A stretch of 64,000 bases of DNA from contig NZ_CP023701.1 in the NCBI RefSeq assembly GCF_008704535.1, positions 2,604,001 to 2,668,000 of the forward strand, in the 5' to 3' direction. The notes under the pieces were generated by a model. That model was not told where the DNA came from. It was given only the letters and a program-made list of their open reading frames with translations, and searched no databases. The DNA comes from Streptomyces subrutilus. Its GTDB lineage: Bacteria > Actinomycetota > Actinomycetes > Streptomycetales > Streptomycetaceae. Each line of letters opens with the position of its first letter. Position 1 is the stretch's first letter. Position numbers and translations under genes: made by a program. Shown one piece after another: positions 16,517 to 24,684 of this stretch.

Positions 16517-17847
16517 GCCATGACCTCCTGAGTGCTGGTGCTGGTGCTGGTGTTCGTGGCCTGCGCCTCCGGCGCGAAGAGCTCGCGCAGGGCGTCGACG
16601 TACACGTCCCCGTCCGGGGCGCCGGCGAGTTCGCGGGCCCGGACCGTGGGGCGGTGGAGCATCTTCTCGACGATCCGCTTGACGCTGTGGGCGACTTCCT
16701 TGCGGGCGGCGCCGTCCATGTCGTTCAGCCGGCGGCTGAGCCGGTCGAGTTCGGCGTCGGTGGCCTCGGCCGCGCTGTCGCGCAGCGCGGCGAAGATGGG
16801 GGTGGCGCGGGCGGCGCGGCGGGCCGAGTTGAAGGCCTCGACCTCGGTGTCGATGAGCCGGTGGGCGGCCTCGACGCTGGAGACGGACAGTTCGTCGTCG
16901 CCGCCCTCGCGGGCGATGCGCTGGAGGTCGACGAGGGTGACCCCGTCGACGCTCCCGGCCGCGGTCTCGATGTTGCGCGGCAGGGACAGGTCGAGCAGGT
17001 ACAGCGGGCGGCCGGAGCGGCGGGACATCGCGGTGGCGATGTGCTCCTCGGTGACGAGCGGGGCGGTGGCGGCGGTGCAGCTGACCACCACGTCCACCTC
17101 TTCGAGGAGGGCCGGGATGGCCTCCAGGGAGTAGCCGGTGCCGCCCGCGGTCTCGGCGAGGCGCTGGGCCTTGTCGGGGGTGCGGTTGGCCATGTGGACG
17201 GTCTTGAGGCCGGAGCGGCGCAGGGCGGCCAGGACGACGCCGCCGAAGGAGCCGGCGCCGATGACCAGGGCGGTCCGGCCGTCGAGGGAGCCGACGAGCC
17301 GTTCGAAGAAGGCCAGTCCGGCGGTGGCCAGGGAGCGTCCGGCCTCGTTGAGCCCGGTCTCGTTGCGGGCGCGCTTGCCGATCCGCAGGGCGGACTGGAC
17401 GGCCTGGTTGAGGGTCTTGCTGGCGGTCCCGGCGCGCTGGGCGCGCTCCAGGGCCTCCTTGACCTGGCCGAGGATCTGGTCCTCGCCCAGGACCACGGAG
17501 TCGAGTCCGGCGGCGACCTGGAAGAGGTGGCGCAGGGCGTCGTCGGAGCCGCGGACGTACTGGTAGGGGGCGAGTTCGTCGGCGCGCACCCCGGTGTGGT
17601 CGGCGATGAGCCGGCCGACGGCGGCCACCGCGTCGGTGCCGGCGGCGGCCTCGACGTAGACCTCCATCCGGTTGCAGGTGGACAGGACGACGGAGGCGGC
17701 GATGGCGTCGGACTCGGCCATGCGGGCGGCGAGCTGTTCGAGGGGGTGGGGGGCTTCGTAGAGCCGCTCCAGGAGGTCGAGCGGGGCGGTGGCGTGGCTG
17801 ATGCCCACCGTGAGGAATCTGCGGTCTTCGGGTGTGGTCGTTTCCAC
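16513..17847 (-). CDS. hemA: Glutamyl-tRNA reductase
   Basis: A 444-residue enzyme of the C5 pathway that reduces Glu-tRNA(Glu) to glutamate-1-semialdehyde with NADPH. The catalytic cysteine is C58 in LSTCNRMEVY. The NADPH domain has VIGAGSFGGVVLAAL, where the canonical GAG-M-G pattern is slightly altered to GAGSFGG, and the C-terminal dimerisation helix is complete. The GTG at 17847 is 16 bases after the hemB stop. Streptomyces normally keep hemA with hemC and hemD; here neither is present and an acyl-CoA synthetase follows. This argues for a specialised copy, though only the whole genome can prove that another hemA exists. Confidence 0.92.
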   Translation of the reverse strand: METTTPEDRRFLTVGISHATAPLDLLERLYEAPHPLEQLAARMAESDAIAASVVLSTCNRMEVYVEAAAGTDAVAAVGRLIADHTGVRADELAPYQYVRGSDDALRHLFQVAAGLDSVVLGEDQILGQVKEALERAQRAGTASKTLNQAVQSALRIGKRARNETGLNEAGRSLATAGLAFFERLVGSLDGRTALVIGAGSFGGVVLAALRRSGLKTVHMANRTPDKAQRLAETAGGTGYSLEAIPALLEEVDVVVSCTAATAPLVTEEHIATAMSRRSGRPLYLLDLSLPRNIETAAGSVDGVTLVDLQRIAREGGDDELSVSSVEAAHRLIDTEVEAFNSARRAARATPIFAALRDSAAEATDAELDRLSRRLNDMDGAARKEVAHSVKRIVEKMLHRPTVRARELAGAPDGDVYVDALRELFAPEAQATNTSTSTSTQEVMA

Positions 17848-17863
17848 GGTCCTGTCCGTCCCT

Positions 17864-18892
17864 CTACTTGCCCAGTCGCGGGGCGAACTCGGTCGCCCAG
17901 TACGTGATGATCTGAGAGGCGCCCGCGCGGTGGATGGCGGTGAGGCTCTCCAGGACGGTTCCGTCGCGGTCGAGCCAGCCCTTGGCGGCGGCGGCCTCGA
18001 TCATCGAGTACTCGCCGGAGACCTGGTACGCGGAGACGGGGACGTCGACGCGGTCGGCGATGAGCCGGACGATGTCGAGGTAGGCGAGCGCGGGCTTGAC
18101 CATGACCATGTCGGCGCCCTCGGCGAGGTCGAGCTCCACCTCGCGCAGCGACTCGCGGATGTTGCCCGGGTACTGCTGGTAGGTGCGGCGGTTGCCCTGG
18201 AGGGAGGACTCGACGGCGTCGCGGAAGGGGCCGTAGAAGTGCGAGGCGTACTTGGCCGAGTAGCCGAGGATGGCCACGTTGTGGTGGCCGGCCTCGTCGA
18301 GGGCGGCGCGGATGTGGCTGACCTGGCCGTCCATCATGCCGCTGGGGGCGACGATGTGGGCGCCGGCGTCGGCCTGGACCACGGCGGCCCGGGCGTAGAG
18401 CTTGACGCTCTCGTCGTTGTCGACGTCCCCGTCGGCGCCGAGCACGCCGGTGTGGCCGTGGGTGGTGTATTCGTCGAGGTTGATGTCGCCGATGACCACG
18501 GTCGCGTCGCCGACCTCGGCGACGACGTCGCGCAGGGCCGTCTGCAGGATGCCCTCGGGATCGGTGGCGCCGGTGCCGCGCTCGTCCTTGTCGGCCTCGC
18601 GGGGGATGCCGAAGAGCATGATGCCGCCGACGCCCGCGGTGACGGCCTCCGCGGCGGCCTTGCGCAGGCTGTCGCGGGTGTGCTGGTAGACGCCCGGCAT
18701 GGAGGTGATCTCGCGCGGTTCGTCTATGCCGTCGCGCAGGAACAGCGGCTGGATCAGGTTGTTGGCGTTGACCTGGGTCTCCGCGGTGAGCCGGCGCAGC
18801 TGCGGGGTGCGGCGCAGGCGGCGGGGGCGGTGCAGCGGGGCGGCGGCGGGGGTGCTGAAGGCGACGGGTCCGAGGCTGGAGTGGATGGACAT
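17864..18892 (-). CDS. hemB: Porphobilinogen synthase (delta-aminolevulinate dehydratase), cysteine-free
   Basis: A 342-residue TIM-barrel enzyme that condenses two 5-aminolevulinates into the pyrrole porphobilinogen. Both Schiff-base lysines are present: K214 in YSAKYAS and K266 in MVKPALAYLD. The metal-site segment reads LDEYTTHGHTGVLG; the cysteines of zinc-type enzymes are absent, and no cysteine occurs anywhere in the protein, so a catalytic zinc-thiolate site is impossible. It is likely the magnesium or metal-independent type. The ATG start at 18892 lies three bases after the stop of the racemase-family gene, a typical operon spacing. HemB makes the last tetrapyrrole-pathway intermediate encoded here. 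Confidence 0.92.
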   Translation of the reverse strand: MSIHSSLGPVAFSTPAAAPLHRPRRLRRTPQLRRLTAETQVNANNLIQPLFLRDGIDEPREITSMPGVYQHTRDSLRKAAAEAVTAGVGGIMLFGIPREADKDERGTGATDPEGILQTALRDVVAEVGDATVVIGDINLDEYTTHGHTGVLGADGDVDNDESVKLYARAAVVQADAGAHIVAPSGMMDGQVSHIRAALDEAGHHNVAILGYSAKYASHFYGPFRDAVESSLQGNRRTYQQYPGNIRESLREVELDLAEGADMVMVKPALAYLDIVRLIADRVDVPVSAYQVSGEYSMIEAAAAKGWLDRDGTVLESLTAIHRAGASQIITYWATEFAPRLGK

Positions 18893-18895
18893 GGT

Positions 18896-19705
18896 TCACG
18901 CTCCCTGGATGGTCGAGCCGAGGAATACCTTTTCGAGGTGGTGCGCGATGTCTGAGGGCGGCCGGTGGAACCAGTAGCCGGAATTCGAGCGGCTGAAGAT
19001 GCCGAGTTCGCCGAGCTGGACGCTGAATTCGGCGAACTTGACGGCGAGGCCGGCCGGGTCGATGACGGGGAGTCCGGCGAGTTCGCGTATGCCGAGGTGC
19101 CAGAAGATCTCGTTGGGAATTCCCTCGGCGGGGATGATGACCTCGGCTCCGGCCTGGCGGGCCCGTTCGGCCGCGTCGGTGTAGGTGGCGACGAAGCCGT
19201 CGTAGTCGCCGTCGAGGGCGGCGTGGACGCCGGCCCAGCCGTCTGGGACGACCTCGTAGGAGGCGAGCCAGCGGTCGAGGCCGTAGCGGGTGATGTTGGC
19301 GCGGATGGGCTCTTCGAGGGGCGGCATGAAGCCGAGGAGCCCGAAGCGCTGGCCGGTCATCGCGGAGAGGAAGAAGGAGGCCTCGCCGTAGCCGAGGGTG
19401 GGGATGCCCGCGAGGTGCCGGGCGTCGCGCAGGCCGGGGTCCTGGCCGGCGGCGATGACCCAGGCGTCGTAGCCCTCGCGTTCGGCGCGCAGGGCGGAGT
19501 GGGCGAAGTGCTCGCTGAAGAGCACCTGCGCCGAGTGGTGGCCGACGAGCCCGAAGGGGGTGTTGTCGGGGTAGGTCTCGGCGGGGAGGGTCTTGATGTC
19601 GATGACGGTGTCGGGGCCCGCGATGGCGTTCAGGTGGGCGCGGTACCAGTCGTCGAGGAGGGGGAGCCGTCCTTCGACCGTGTGTTTGTGGAACCAGATG
19701 CGCAT
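18896..19705 (-). CDS. Aspartate/glutamate/hydantoin racemase family protein
   Basis: A 269-residue member of the Asp/Glu racemase superfamily, closest in look to the hydantoin-racemase branch (HyuE). It opens directly with MRIWFHKHTVEG. Unusually, the two catalytic cysteines of cofactor-independent racemases are not evident: the N-terminal site reads VIAAGQDPGLRDARHL and the C-terminal site EVIIPAEGIPNEIFW, so glycine and alanine stand where cysteine is expected. It may thus be a non-racemising enzyme, for example an isomerase, decarboxylase or binding protein. It is followed after three bases by hemB and preceded by a flavin monooxygenase, placing it inside the operon. The reaction is unknown. 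Confidence 0.75.
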   Translation of the reverse strand: MRIWFHKHTVEGRLPLLDDWYRAHLNAIAGPDTVIDIKTLPAETYPDNTPFGLVGHHSAQVLFSEHFAHSALRAEREGYDAWVIAAGQDPGLRDARHLAGIPTLGYGEASFFLSAMTGQRFGLLGFMPPLEEPIRANITRYGLDRWLASYEVVPDGWAGVHAALDGDYDGFVATYTDAAERARQAGAEVIIPAEGIPNEIFWHLGIRELAGLPVIDPAGLAVKFAEFSVQLGELGIFSRSNSGYWFHRPPSDIAHHLEKVFLGSTIQGA

Positions 19706-19776
19706 GTCGTCCTTCTTCTGCACGGGGGAATGCGGGCAGGGGAAACGGGGCGGTCCTGCGGGCGGGCGCCGTTCGG

Positions 19777-20976
19777 TCAGGCGCGGACCACCGGGCGCGG
19801 GGCGCAGTCCAGCAGCGAGGCCTTGACGAGGTAGTCGGTGCGCCGGTCCGGGTCGGCGGCGACGGCGGCGATGTCGTCCAGGGCGCGGGCGAGCGCGCCG
19901 GGGTCGCCGATGCCGGCGGTACGGGCCTCGCTGCGCGGGATCACCGCGTCGAGCACGGCGCCGCGGCGTTCGGCGGCGACCCGGGTGAGCGTGCGGTCGT
20001 CGGCTCCGTGGTGGACGGCGGCGACGGCCCGGCCCCACGCGACGGCGTCGTGCAGCCCGCAGTTCATGTTCATGCCGCCGGCGGTGGAGGTCAGGTGGGC
20101 GGCGTCCCCGGCGAACAGCACGTTCCCGACGCGGAAGTCCGGCAGGACGTACGCCGCGAGCCGGTAGGTGTGCGCTCCGGTGACGCGGATGTCGGCGGCG
20201 GCGCCGGGCAGGCTCCGGGCCAGGAGGTCGCGCACCGCCGGGCGGGCGGTCACCTCCTCGCGCGGCACGGCGCCGGGGATGCGGAAGATCAGCCGCCAGT
20301 GGTCCGGCAGGCCGAGCATGCTGAAGGAGCCGCGGGCGTCGCGCACGTAGGACAGGGCGGACAGGTCGGGCAGCACCTCGTCGAGCGGGGTCGGGGTGAC
20401 CACGCGCAGGGCGTACGTGTCGTACGGCCGGGCCGTGGAGGGCAGGCGCAGCAGGTCGCGCACCGTGCTGCGGCTGCCGTCGGCGGCGATGACGTGGCGG
20501 GCGTCGAGCGGGAAGCGGCTGCCGTCGGGGCCGCCGCACCAGACGCGGACCCCGTCGCCGGCCGGGCGGAGGTCGAAGACCTCGCTGGAGAAGCGGACTT
20601 CGGCGTGCGGGTGGGCGGCGAGGGCGTCGAGCAGCAGCGGGGTGAGCCGGGCCTGTTCGACGTGGACCCGGTACGGGTGGTCGGTGCGGCCGTCCAGGGC
20701 CTCGTAGCCGATCCGGTGGACGACGCGCTGGGCGAGGTCGCGCCACTGGATCTCGCGGACCGTGCGGCCGGCCGCGCACAGGGCGTCGGCGACCCCGAGT
20801 TCGGCCAGCAGGTCGAGGGTGGAGGGGTGGAAGGTGGAGGCCCGGGAGGCGGTGGACAGGCCGTCGGCCGCCTCCAGCACCGTGACGGGCACCCCCGCGC
20901 GGGCGAGCACCAGGGCGGCGGTGAGGCCGACCGGTCCCGCGCCGACGACCACCGTACGGACCGGGCCGGCGCTCAC
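19777..20976 (-). CDS. Group A FAD-dependent monooxygenase (aromatic hydroxylase type)
   Basis: A 399-residue flavoprotein of the p-hydroxybenzoate-hydroxylase fold. The dinucleotide motif is VVVGAGPVGLTAAL at the N-terminus, the DG motif is AADGSRSTVRDLL in the middle, and the GD motif is VLFAGDAAHLTSTAGGMNMN. These enzymes hydroxylate or oxidatively decarboxylate electron-rich aromatic rings using NAD(P)H and oxygen. The GTG start overlaps the upstream stop in GTGA, so it is translationally coupled to the maleate-isomerase-like gene. In this setting a pyrrole such as porphobilinogen or a polyketide phenol is a plausible substrate, but that is inference. Confidence 0.85.
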   Translation of the reverse strand: MSAGPVRTVVVGAGPVGLTAALVLARAGVPVTVLEAADGLSTASRASTFHPSTLDLLAELGVADALCAAGRTVREIQWRDLAQRVVHRIGYEALDGRTDHPYRVHVEQARLTPLLLDALAAHPHAEVRFSSEVFDLRPAGDGVRVWCGGPDGSRFPLDARHVIAADGSRSTVRDLLRLPSTARPYDTYALRVVTPTPLDEVLPDLSALSYVRDARGSFSMLGLPDHWRLIFRIPGAVPREEVTARPAVRDLLARSLPGAAADIRVTGAHTYRLAAYVLPDFRVGNVLFAGDAAHLTSTAGGMNMNCGLHDAVAWGRAVAAVHHGADDRTLTRVAAERRGAVLDAVIPRSEARTAGIGDPGALARALDDIAAVAADPDRRTDYLVKASLLDCAPRPVVRA

Positions 20977-21710
20977 GCCGCGCTGCCCGCGAGCCGGTGC
21001 AGCGGCCAGAGCGCCTCGCCCTGCGGGACGTCGCGGCCCGCCTGCTTGAGGGCCCAGCGGGCCGAGCAGATGTTGGAGGTCAGCAGGGTGCGGCGGTTGT
21101 CGGCGCCGAGCTGCCGCAGGGCCTCGAAGGTGAACATCCCGGTGCCGGTGAGGAGCAGCACCGCGTCGTCCGCGGGCGCGGCCTCGTTCACCTGGTCCAC
21201 CAGGTCGCGGGTGGTCACGTCGTACGGGGAGTAGCGGTCGCCGGCCCGGACCTTGACGGTCTGCGTGACGCGCAGCCCGGCGCGCTCCCAGTAGCCGGCC
21301 GACAGGTCCGTGAGCCAGGGCTGGTAGGGGGAGACCAGGACGATGTCGGTGATGCCGAGGTCGCCGGTGGTGTCCAGGGTGGCGAGGGTGGAGGAGGCGA
21401 CGGGGGCGCCGGCGTCGGCGCCGATCTTCTCGCACAGCGCCCGGTCGCCGTCCGGGTCCAGGAGGTAGTGGGACCCGCTGCAGGCCACCACGACGGCGTC
21501 GAGGGCCAGGCCGCCGAATCCGGCGACGACGGCGGGCAGTTGCTCGTTGTAGACGTCGAGTCGCTCGCGCAGGTCCCGGCCCGGCAGGACCGGGAACCGC
21601 GAGGTGTGCACATTCAAGGCGGGCCGTACGAGAGTGCCGATTTCCGGTTCCGCCGCGGCATTTCCGGACGGTACGACCACGCCGACCCGCGCCGCTGCAT
21701 GCAAAGACAT
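20973..21710 (-). CDS. Maleate cis-trans isomerase family protein (Asp/Glu racemase superfamily)
   Basis: A 245-residue protein with the hallmarks of the maleate isomerase/arylmalonate decarboxylase group: VGVVVPSGNAAAEPEIG near the N-terminus, the first cysteine in VVACSGSHYLLD and the second in LLTSNICSARWALKQAG. Two cysteines in these positions support covalent isomerase or racemase chemistry on a dicarboxylate. The start at 21710 is chosen; an in-frame ATG at 21722 is possible. It is the first gene of a tightly coupled block with the flavin monooxygenase. Maleate isomerase plus group A monooxygenase also occurs in nicotinate degradation, but the remaining nic genes are missing here. Confidence 0.8.
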   Translation of the reverse strand: MSLHAAARVGVVVPSGNAAAEPEIGTLVRPALNVHTSRFPVLPGRDLRERLDVYNEQLPAVVAGFGGLALDAVVVACSGSHYLLDPDGDRALCEKIGADAGAPVASSTLATLDTTGDLGITDIVLVSPYQPWLTDLSAGYWERAGLRVTQTVKVRAGDRYSPYDVTTRDLVDQVNEAAPADDAVLLLTGTGMFTFEALRQLGADNRRTLLTSNICSARWALKQAGRDVPQGEALWPLHRLAGSAA

Positions 21711-21818
21711 GTGGGGCCCCATTCAATGGCAAGGAGTCTCATGTTCCCGGGGCGGTGGACGCTCTCCCGGGTGACATTCGAAACCGTATGCGGGGGCTCT
21801 TTCGGCGGCACTACGGAA

Positions 21819-22493
21819 TCACGCAGTCAGTGGAATGTGCCGACCAGGTGACGGCTCCGGCATATTCCCCGGGACCGGGACCGGGACCGGGACGGGAGCC
21901 GGGAGCGGGCCGGGGTGCGGGACGGCGCCGGAGTCCGTCTCCGTCCCCGGCCGCCCCGCCGGTCCCGCCTCCGCCTCCGGGCACGGGGAGGGCGCGTAGA
22001 TGCCCAGGGCGGAGGCCAGTTGGGCCCGCCGGCGGATGGACAGCTTCCGGTACATCCGCGTGAGGTGCTGCTCGACGGCGCGGACCGAGACGTTCAGCCG
22101 GTCCGCGATCTCCTGGTTGGTCATGCCGCCGAGCACCAGCAGGGCGATCCTGCGCTCGTGCGGCGAGAGCGTCCCCGCGCCGGGGGCGGCGGGGGCCCCC
22201 ACGGCGGCGGTCAGCTGCCCGTACTCGACGTTCCACCGCCGCACCCGCGCGCCCGTGACCAGGGCGGCGGCCGAGAGCGGGTCGCCGCGCACCACGCGGT
22301 GCAGGGACACCTCGTCCGGCACGTCGAGGACGAGCACCTCCCCGCCGCCGTCGGCCCAGGGGCCGCCGCCGACGAGGATGCCGCGGGCCGCGAGGTTGCG
22401 CAGGTACTCCTCGTGCTGCGGCCAGGCCGACCGGAGGCGCCCGCCACCCGCGGGGAAGGACCGCTCCACCACGTACACGGCCTTGACCTCCAC
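21819..22493 (-). CDS. YciI-like domain fused to LuxR-type DNA-binding domain (regulator 1)
   Basis: A 224-residue regulator. Residues 1 to about 95 form a YciI-like alpha/beta domain (KAVYVVERSF, then a conserved region with ARGILVGGGPWADGGG). A LuxR helix-turn-helix follows at about 125-190 with LSPHERRIALLVLGGMTNQE and NVSVRAVEQHLTRMYRKL. The C-terminal tail is rich in Gly/Pro. YciI domains bind small molecules in other proteins, so the fusion may be a ligand-sensing activator. The GTG start is one base after the EamA stop with GGAAG at proper spacing, so it is coupled to the exporter gene. A close paralogue lies at 28968-29492 next to the PKS. Confidence 0.8.
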   Translation of the reverse strand: MEVKAVYVVERSFPAGGGRLRSAWPQHEEYLRNLAARGILVGGGPWADGGGEVLVLDVPDEVSLHRVVRGDPLSAAALVTGARVRRWNVEYGQLTAAVGAPAAPGAGTLSPHERRIALLVLGGMTNQEIADRLNVSVRAVEQHLTRMYRKLSIRRRAQLASALGIYAPSPCPEAEAGPAGRPGTETDSGAVPHPGPLPAPVPVPVPVPGNMPEPSPGRHIPLTA

Positions 22494-22494
22494 G

Positions 22495-23535
22495 TCAGCT
22501 TCCGGCGGCGGAGGTCCTGGCCGGCGCGGCGGCCGGGGCTCCCGCGTCGGGCGCGTCCCGTTCCGGCGCGGCCCCGGCGGCCTCCGCGGGCGCGCCGGCC
22601 TCCACGGTCCCGTCCGCCGCCGGCTCCTTCGCGGGCTCGGCGGACGTCGCGGGAGCTGCGGGCTCGGCAGGCTTGCGGCGCAGCAGCCCGGTGGCGACCA
22701 GGACGGCGACGGTGCCCAGCAGCACGGTCCAGCCGAGGGGCTCGTCCAGGAACACCGCGCCGAGGACGACGGAGACGACGGTCATCAGGTAGATGACCGT
22801 GGCCGCGGCGGCCGGGCCGTCCTTGCCGATGATGATGGTGTTGAGCAGGACGGCGAAGCCGGTGCACATGACGCCGAGGATGACGAGGGCGATCACCGAG
22901 TCGGTGCGCCATTCGACGGGCTCCAGGCCGATGAACGGCACCGCGACCAGGGTCATCACGGCCGCCATCGCCAGCTGACCGCCCACCAGCATGAAGACGG
23001 GGATGCCGCGCCCGGTCAGGAAGCGCCCGACGTAGGCGAAGCTGCTGCCGAAGCTGACGGCGCCGAGCGCGAAGTAGATCACGCTGGTGGTGGAGACGTG
23101 GGTGCCGTCGCTCCACGGCGCGGCCACCAGCACCACGCCGAGCAGGCCGACCACCATGCCCCAGATCCGGGCCGCGCCCAGCCTCTTCTCCGTGCCCAGC
23201 AGCACCGCCGCGCCCAGCGTCCACACCGGGCCGGTGCCGCTGACGATGCCCGCGATGTTGCTGGAGCCGGTGCGCTCGCCCTCGGCGAAGAGCAGCCACG
23301 GCACGGCGTTGCCGAGCAGGGCCGCGACGGCCATGTGGCCCAGCACGGTGCGGTCGCGCGGCAGTTTCTGGCCCTTGGCGTAGCCGATGCTGAGGATGAC
23401 CGCGGCGCCGAGGACCAGGCGTACGAAGACCATCTCGACCGGCGAGAAGCCGTAGCCGGAGATCTTGATCCACAGGAAGACCGAGCCCCAGAGCAGGCTC
23501 AGTACGGCGAGCCGACCGATGGCGGCTTTCGACAT
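22495..23535 (-). CDS. EamA/DMT-superfamily exporter
   Basis: A 346-residue integral membrane protein with ten predicted transmembrane helices in two EamA repeats (about 1-140 and 150-285). The N-terminal repeat starts LAVLSLLWGSVFLWIKISGYG, and the second includes VYLMTVVSVVLGAVFLDEPL read at the strand end. A hydrophilic Ala/Pro/Glu tail of about 60 residues follows. Members export amino acids and small metabolites. The position next to the YciI-LuxR gene and biosynthetic enzymes suggests export of the product or an intermediate. About 190 bp without a gene separate it from the LysR gene upstream. Confidence 0.85.
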   Translation of the reverse strand: MSKAAIGRLAVLSLLWGSVFLWIKISGYGFSPVEMVFVRLVLGAAVILSIGYAKGQKLPRDRTVLGHMAVAALLGNAVPWLLFAEGERTGSSNIAGIVSGTGPVWTLGAAVLLGTEKRLGAARIWGMVVGLLGVVLVAAPWSDGTHVSTTSVIYFALGAVSFGSSFAYVGRFLTGRGIPVFMLVGGQLAMAAVMTLVAVPFIGLEPVEWRTDSVIALVILGVMCTGFAVLLNTIIIGKDGPAAAATVIYLMTVVSVVLGAVFLDEPLGWTVLLGTVAVLVATGLLRRKPAEPAAPATSAEPAKEPAADGTVEAGAPAEAAGAAPERDAPDAGAPAAAPARTSAAGS

Positions 23536-23729
23536 GACTCTCCCTCGATAGGGAGCACCCGGCGGACTCGGGCACAGGTGCTCACAGGGCCGAACCCGGG
23601 TCGGCCGGGCCCTGCTGAGGACCCGGCCCCGGGGGCTCCACGAGCCTCACAGCCCGTGCGCGGCGCGTCCATCGAGAGTTATTACCGATGATCTTTAAGT
23701 GGCCCTTACGGATGCCCGCGGGCCGGGCG

Positions 23730-24677
23730 TCACGGGTGCGGGCGGGCGTCCGCGGCCTCGCGCAGCGCCTCCAGTACGGCCGCGATCTGCGGCACCGCCG
23801 CCTCTCCGGCCCGTACCGCGGCGAAGACCTGTCGGCTGGGCGCGTCGTCGAAGAGCCGCAGCGTCAGCCCGGCGCCGGAGGCCCCGGCGGCCAGCCGGGG
23901 GACCAGGCTGATGCCCAGGCCCTCGCGGACGGCCGCGAAGGTGGCCTGCCAGTCGCCGATGGCGTGCGTGGCCCGCGGGGTGAACCCGGCGGCGGCGCAG
24001 GCGGCCAGCGGGATCTCCTGGCACATCCCCGCGGTGGCGAAGATCCACGCCTCGTCGGCCAGGTCCGTCAGGGTCAGCGAGGGGGCGTCGGCGAGCGGAT
24101 GCCCGGGCGGCAGCGCCACGTCGAACACCTCCTCCATCAGCGGCACCTTGTCGAAGCGGGCGTCCCGGACGGGGGCGGCCGGGCCCTCCACGGCGATGAC
24201 CACGTCGGTCCGCCCGTCGGCCAGCATGTCGAAGCTGACGGGCGGGTCGACCTCGGCGAGCTGTGTGCGCAGCCCCGGCCGGGTCCGCCGCAGGATGCCG
24301 GCGGCGGGGAGGATCAGCGGGGCCAGGGTGGTGGCGAAGCCGGCCACGCCCACGTCGCCGGACTCGCCCTGCCGGTAGGCGGAGACGGCCTCGCGCAGCC
24401 GCTCCGCCTGCTCGAACAGTTCGTGCGCGTGGCGCACCACCACCCGTGCGGCGCCGGTCAGCCGCAGCCGCCGCCCGACCGGTTCGGTGAGCGGTACGCC
24501 CAGCTCGCGGGCGAGCGCGGCCAGTTGCTGGGAGACCGCGGAGGGCGTCAGGTGCAGGGCCGCGGCCACCGCGCTGACGGTGCCGCGCTGTTCGAGCTCG
24601 ACGAGGACCCGCAGCCTGCGCAGGTCCAGGTCGCCGTGGCGGGGCCGTGCGGCCCCGCGTCCCGTGCCGGTGTCCAT
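23730..24677 (-). CDS. LysR-family transcriptional regulator
   Basis: A 315-residue LysR-type regulator. The winged helix-turn-helix lies at about 17-76 (LRRLRVLVELEQRGTVSAVA, then AALHLTPSAVSQQLAALARE). The effector-binding substrate domain spans about 95-300. It is the third gene of a minus-strand run after the MFS and luciferase-like genes, with only seven bases between it and the preceding gene. LysR proteins usually control a neighbouring or divergent gene; here the likely targets are its own operon and the divergent glutamyl-tRNA synthetase gene, but no T-N11-A box was confirmed. Confidence 0.88.
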   Translation of the reverse strand: MDTGTGRGAARPRHGDLDLRRLRVLVELEQRGTVSAVAAALHLTPSAVSQQLAALARELGVPLTEPVGRRLRLTGAARVVVRHAHELFEQAERLREAVSAYRQGESGDVGVAGFATTLAPLILPAAGILRRTRPGLRTQLAEVDPPVSFDMLADGRTDVVIAVEGPAAPVRDARFDKVPLMEEVFDVALPPGHPLADAPSLTLTDLADEAWIFATAGMCQEIPLAACAAAGFTPRATHAIGDWQATFAAVREGLGISLVPRLAAGASGAGLTLRLFDDAPSRQVFAAVRAGEAAVPQIAAVLEALREAADARPHP

Positions 24678-24684
24678 GCCGGGG

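Noticed and set aside
12930..18892. hemB-hemA-hemL as the normal haem operon
   Set aside because: hemC and hemD are absent, and an acyl-CoA synthetase, a CaiB gene and a flavin monooxygenase are inserted. Only a genome-wide search can settle this fully.
18896..21710. Nicotinate degradation (nic) operon
   Set aside because: Monooxygenase and maleate isomerase fit, but the nicotinate dehydrogenase, dioxygenase, deformylase and amidase are missing and hem genes follow.
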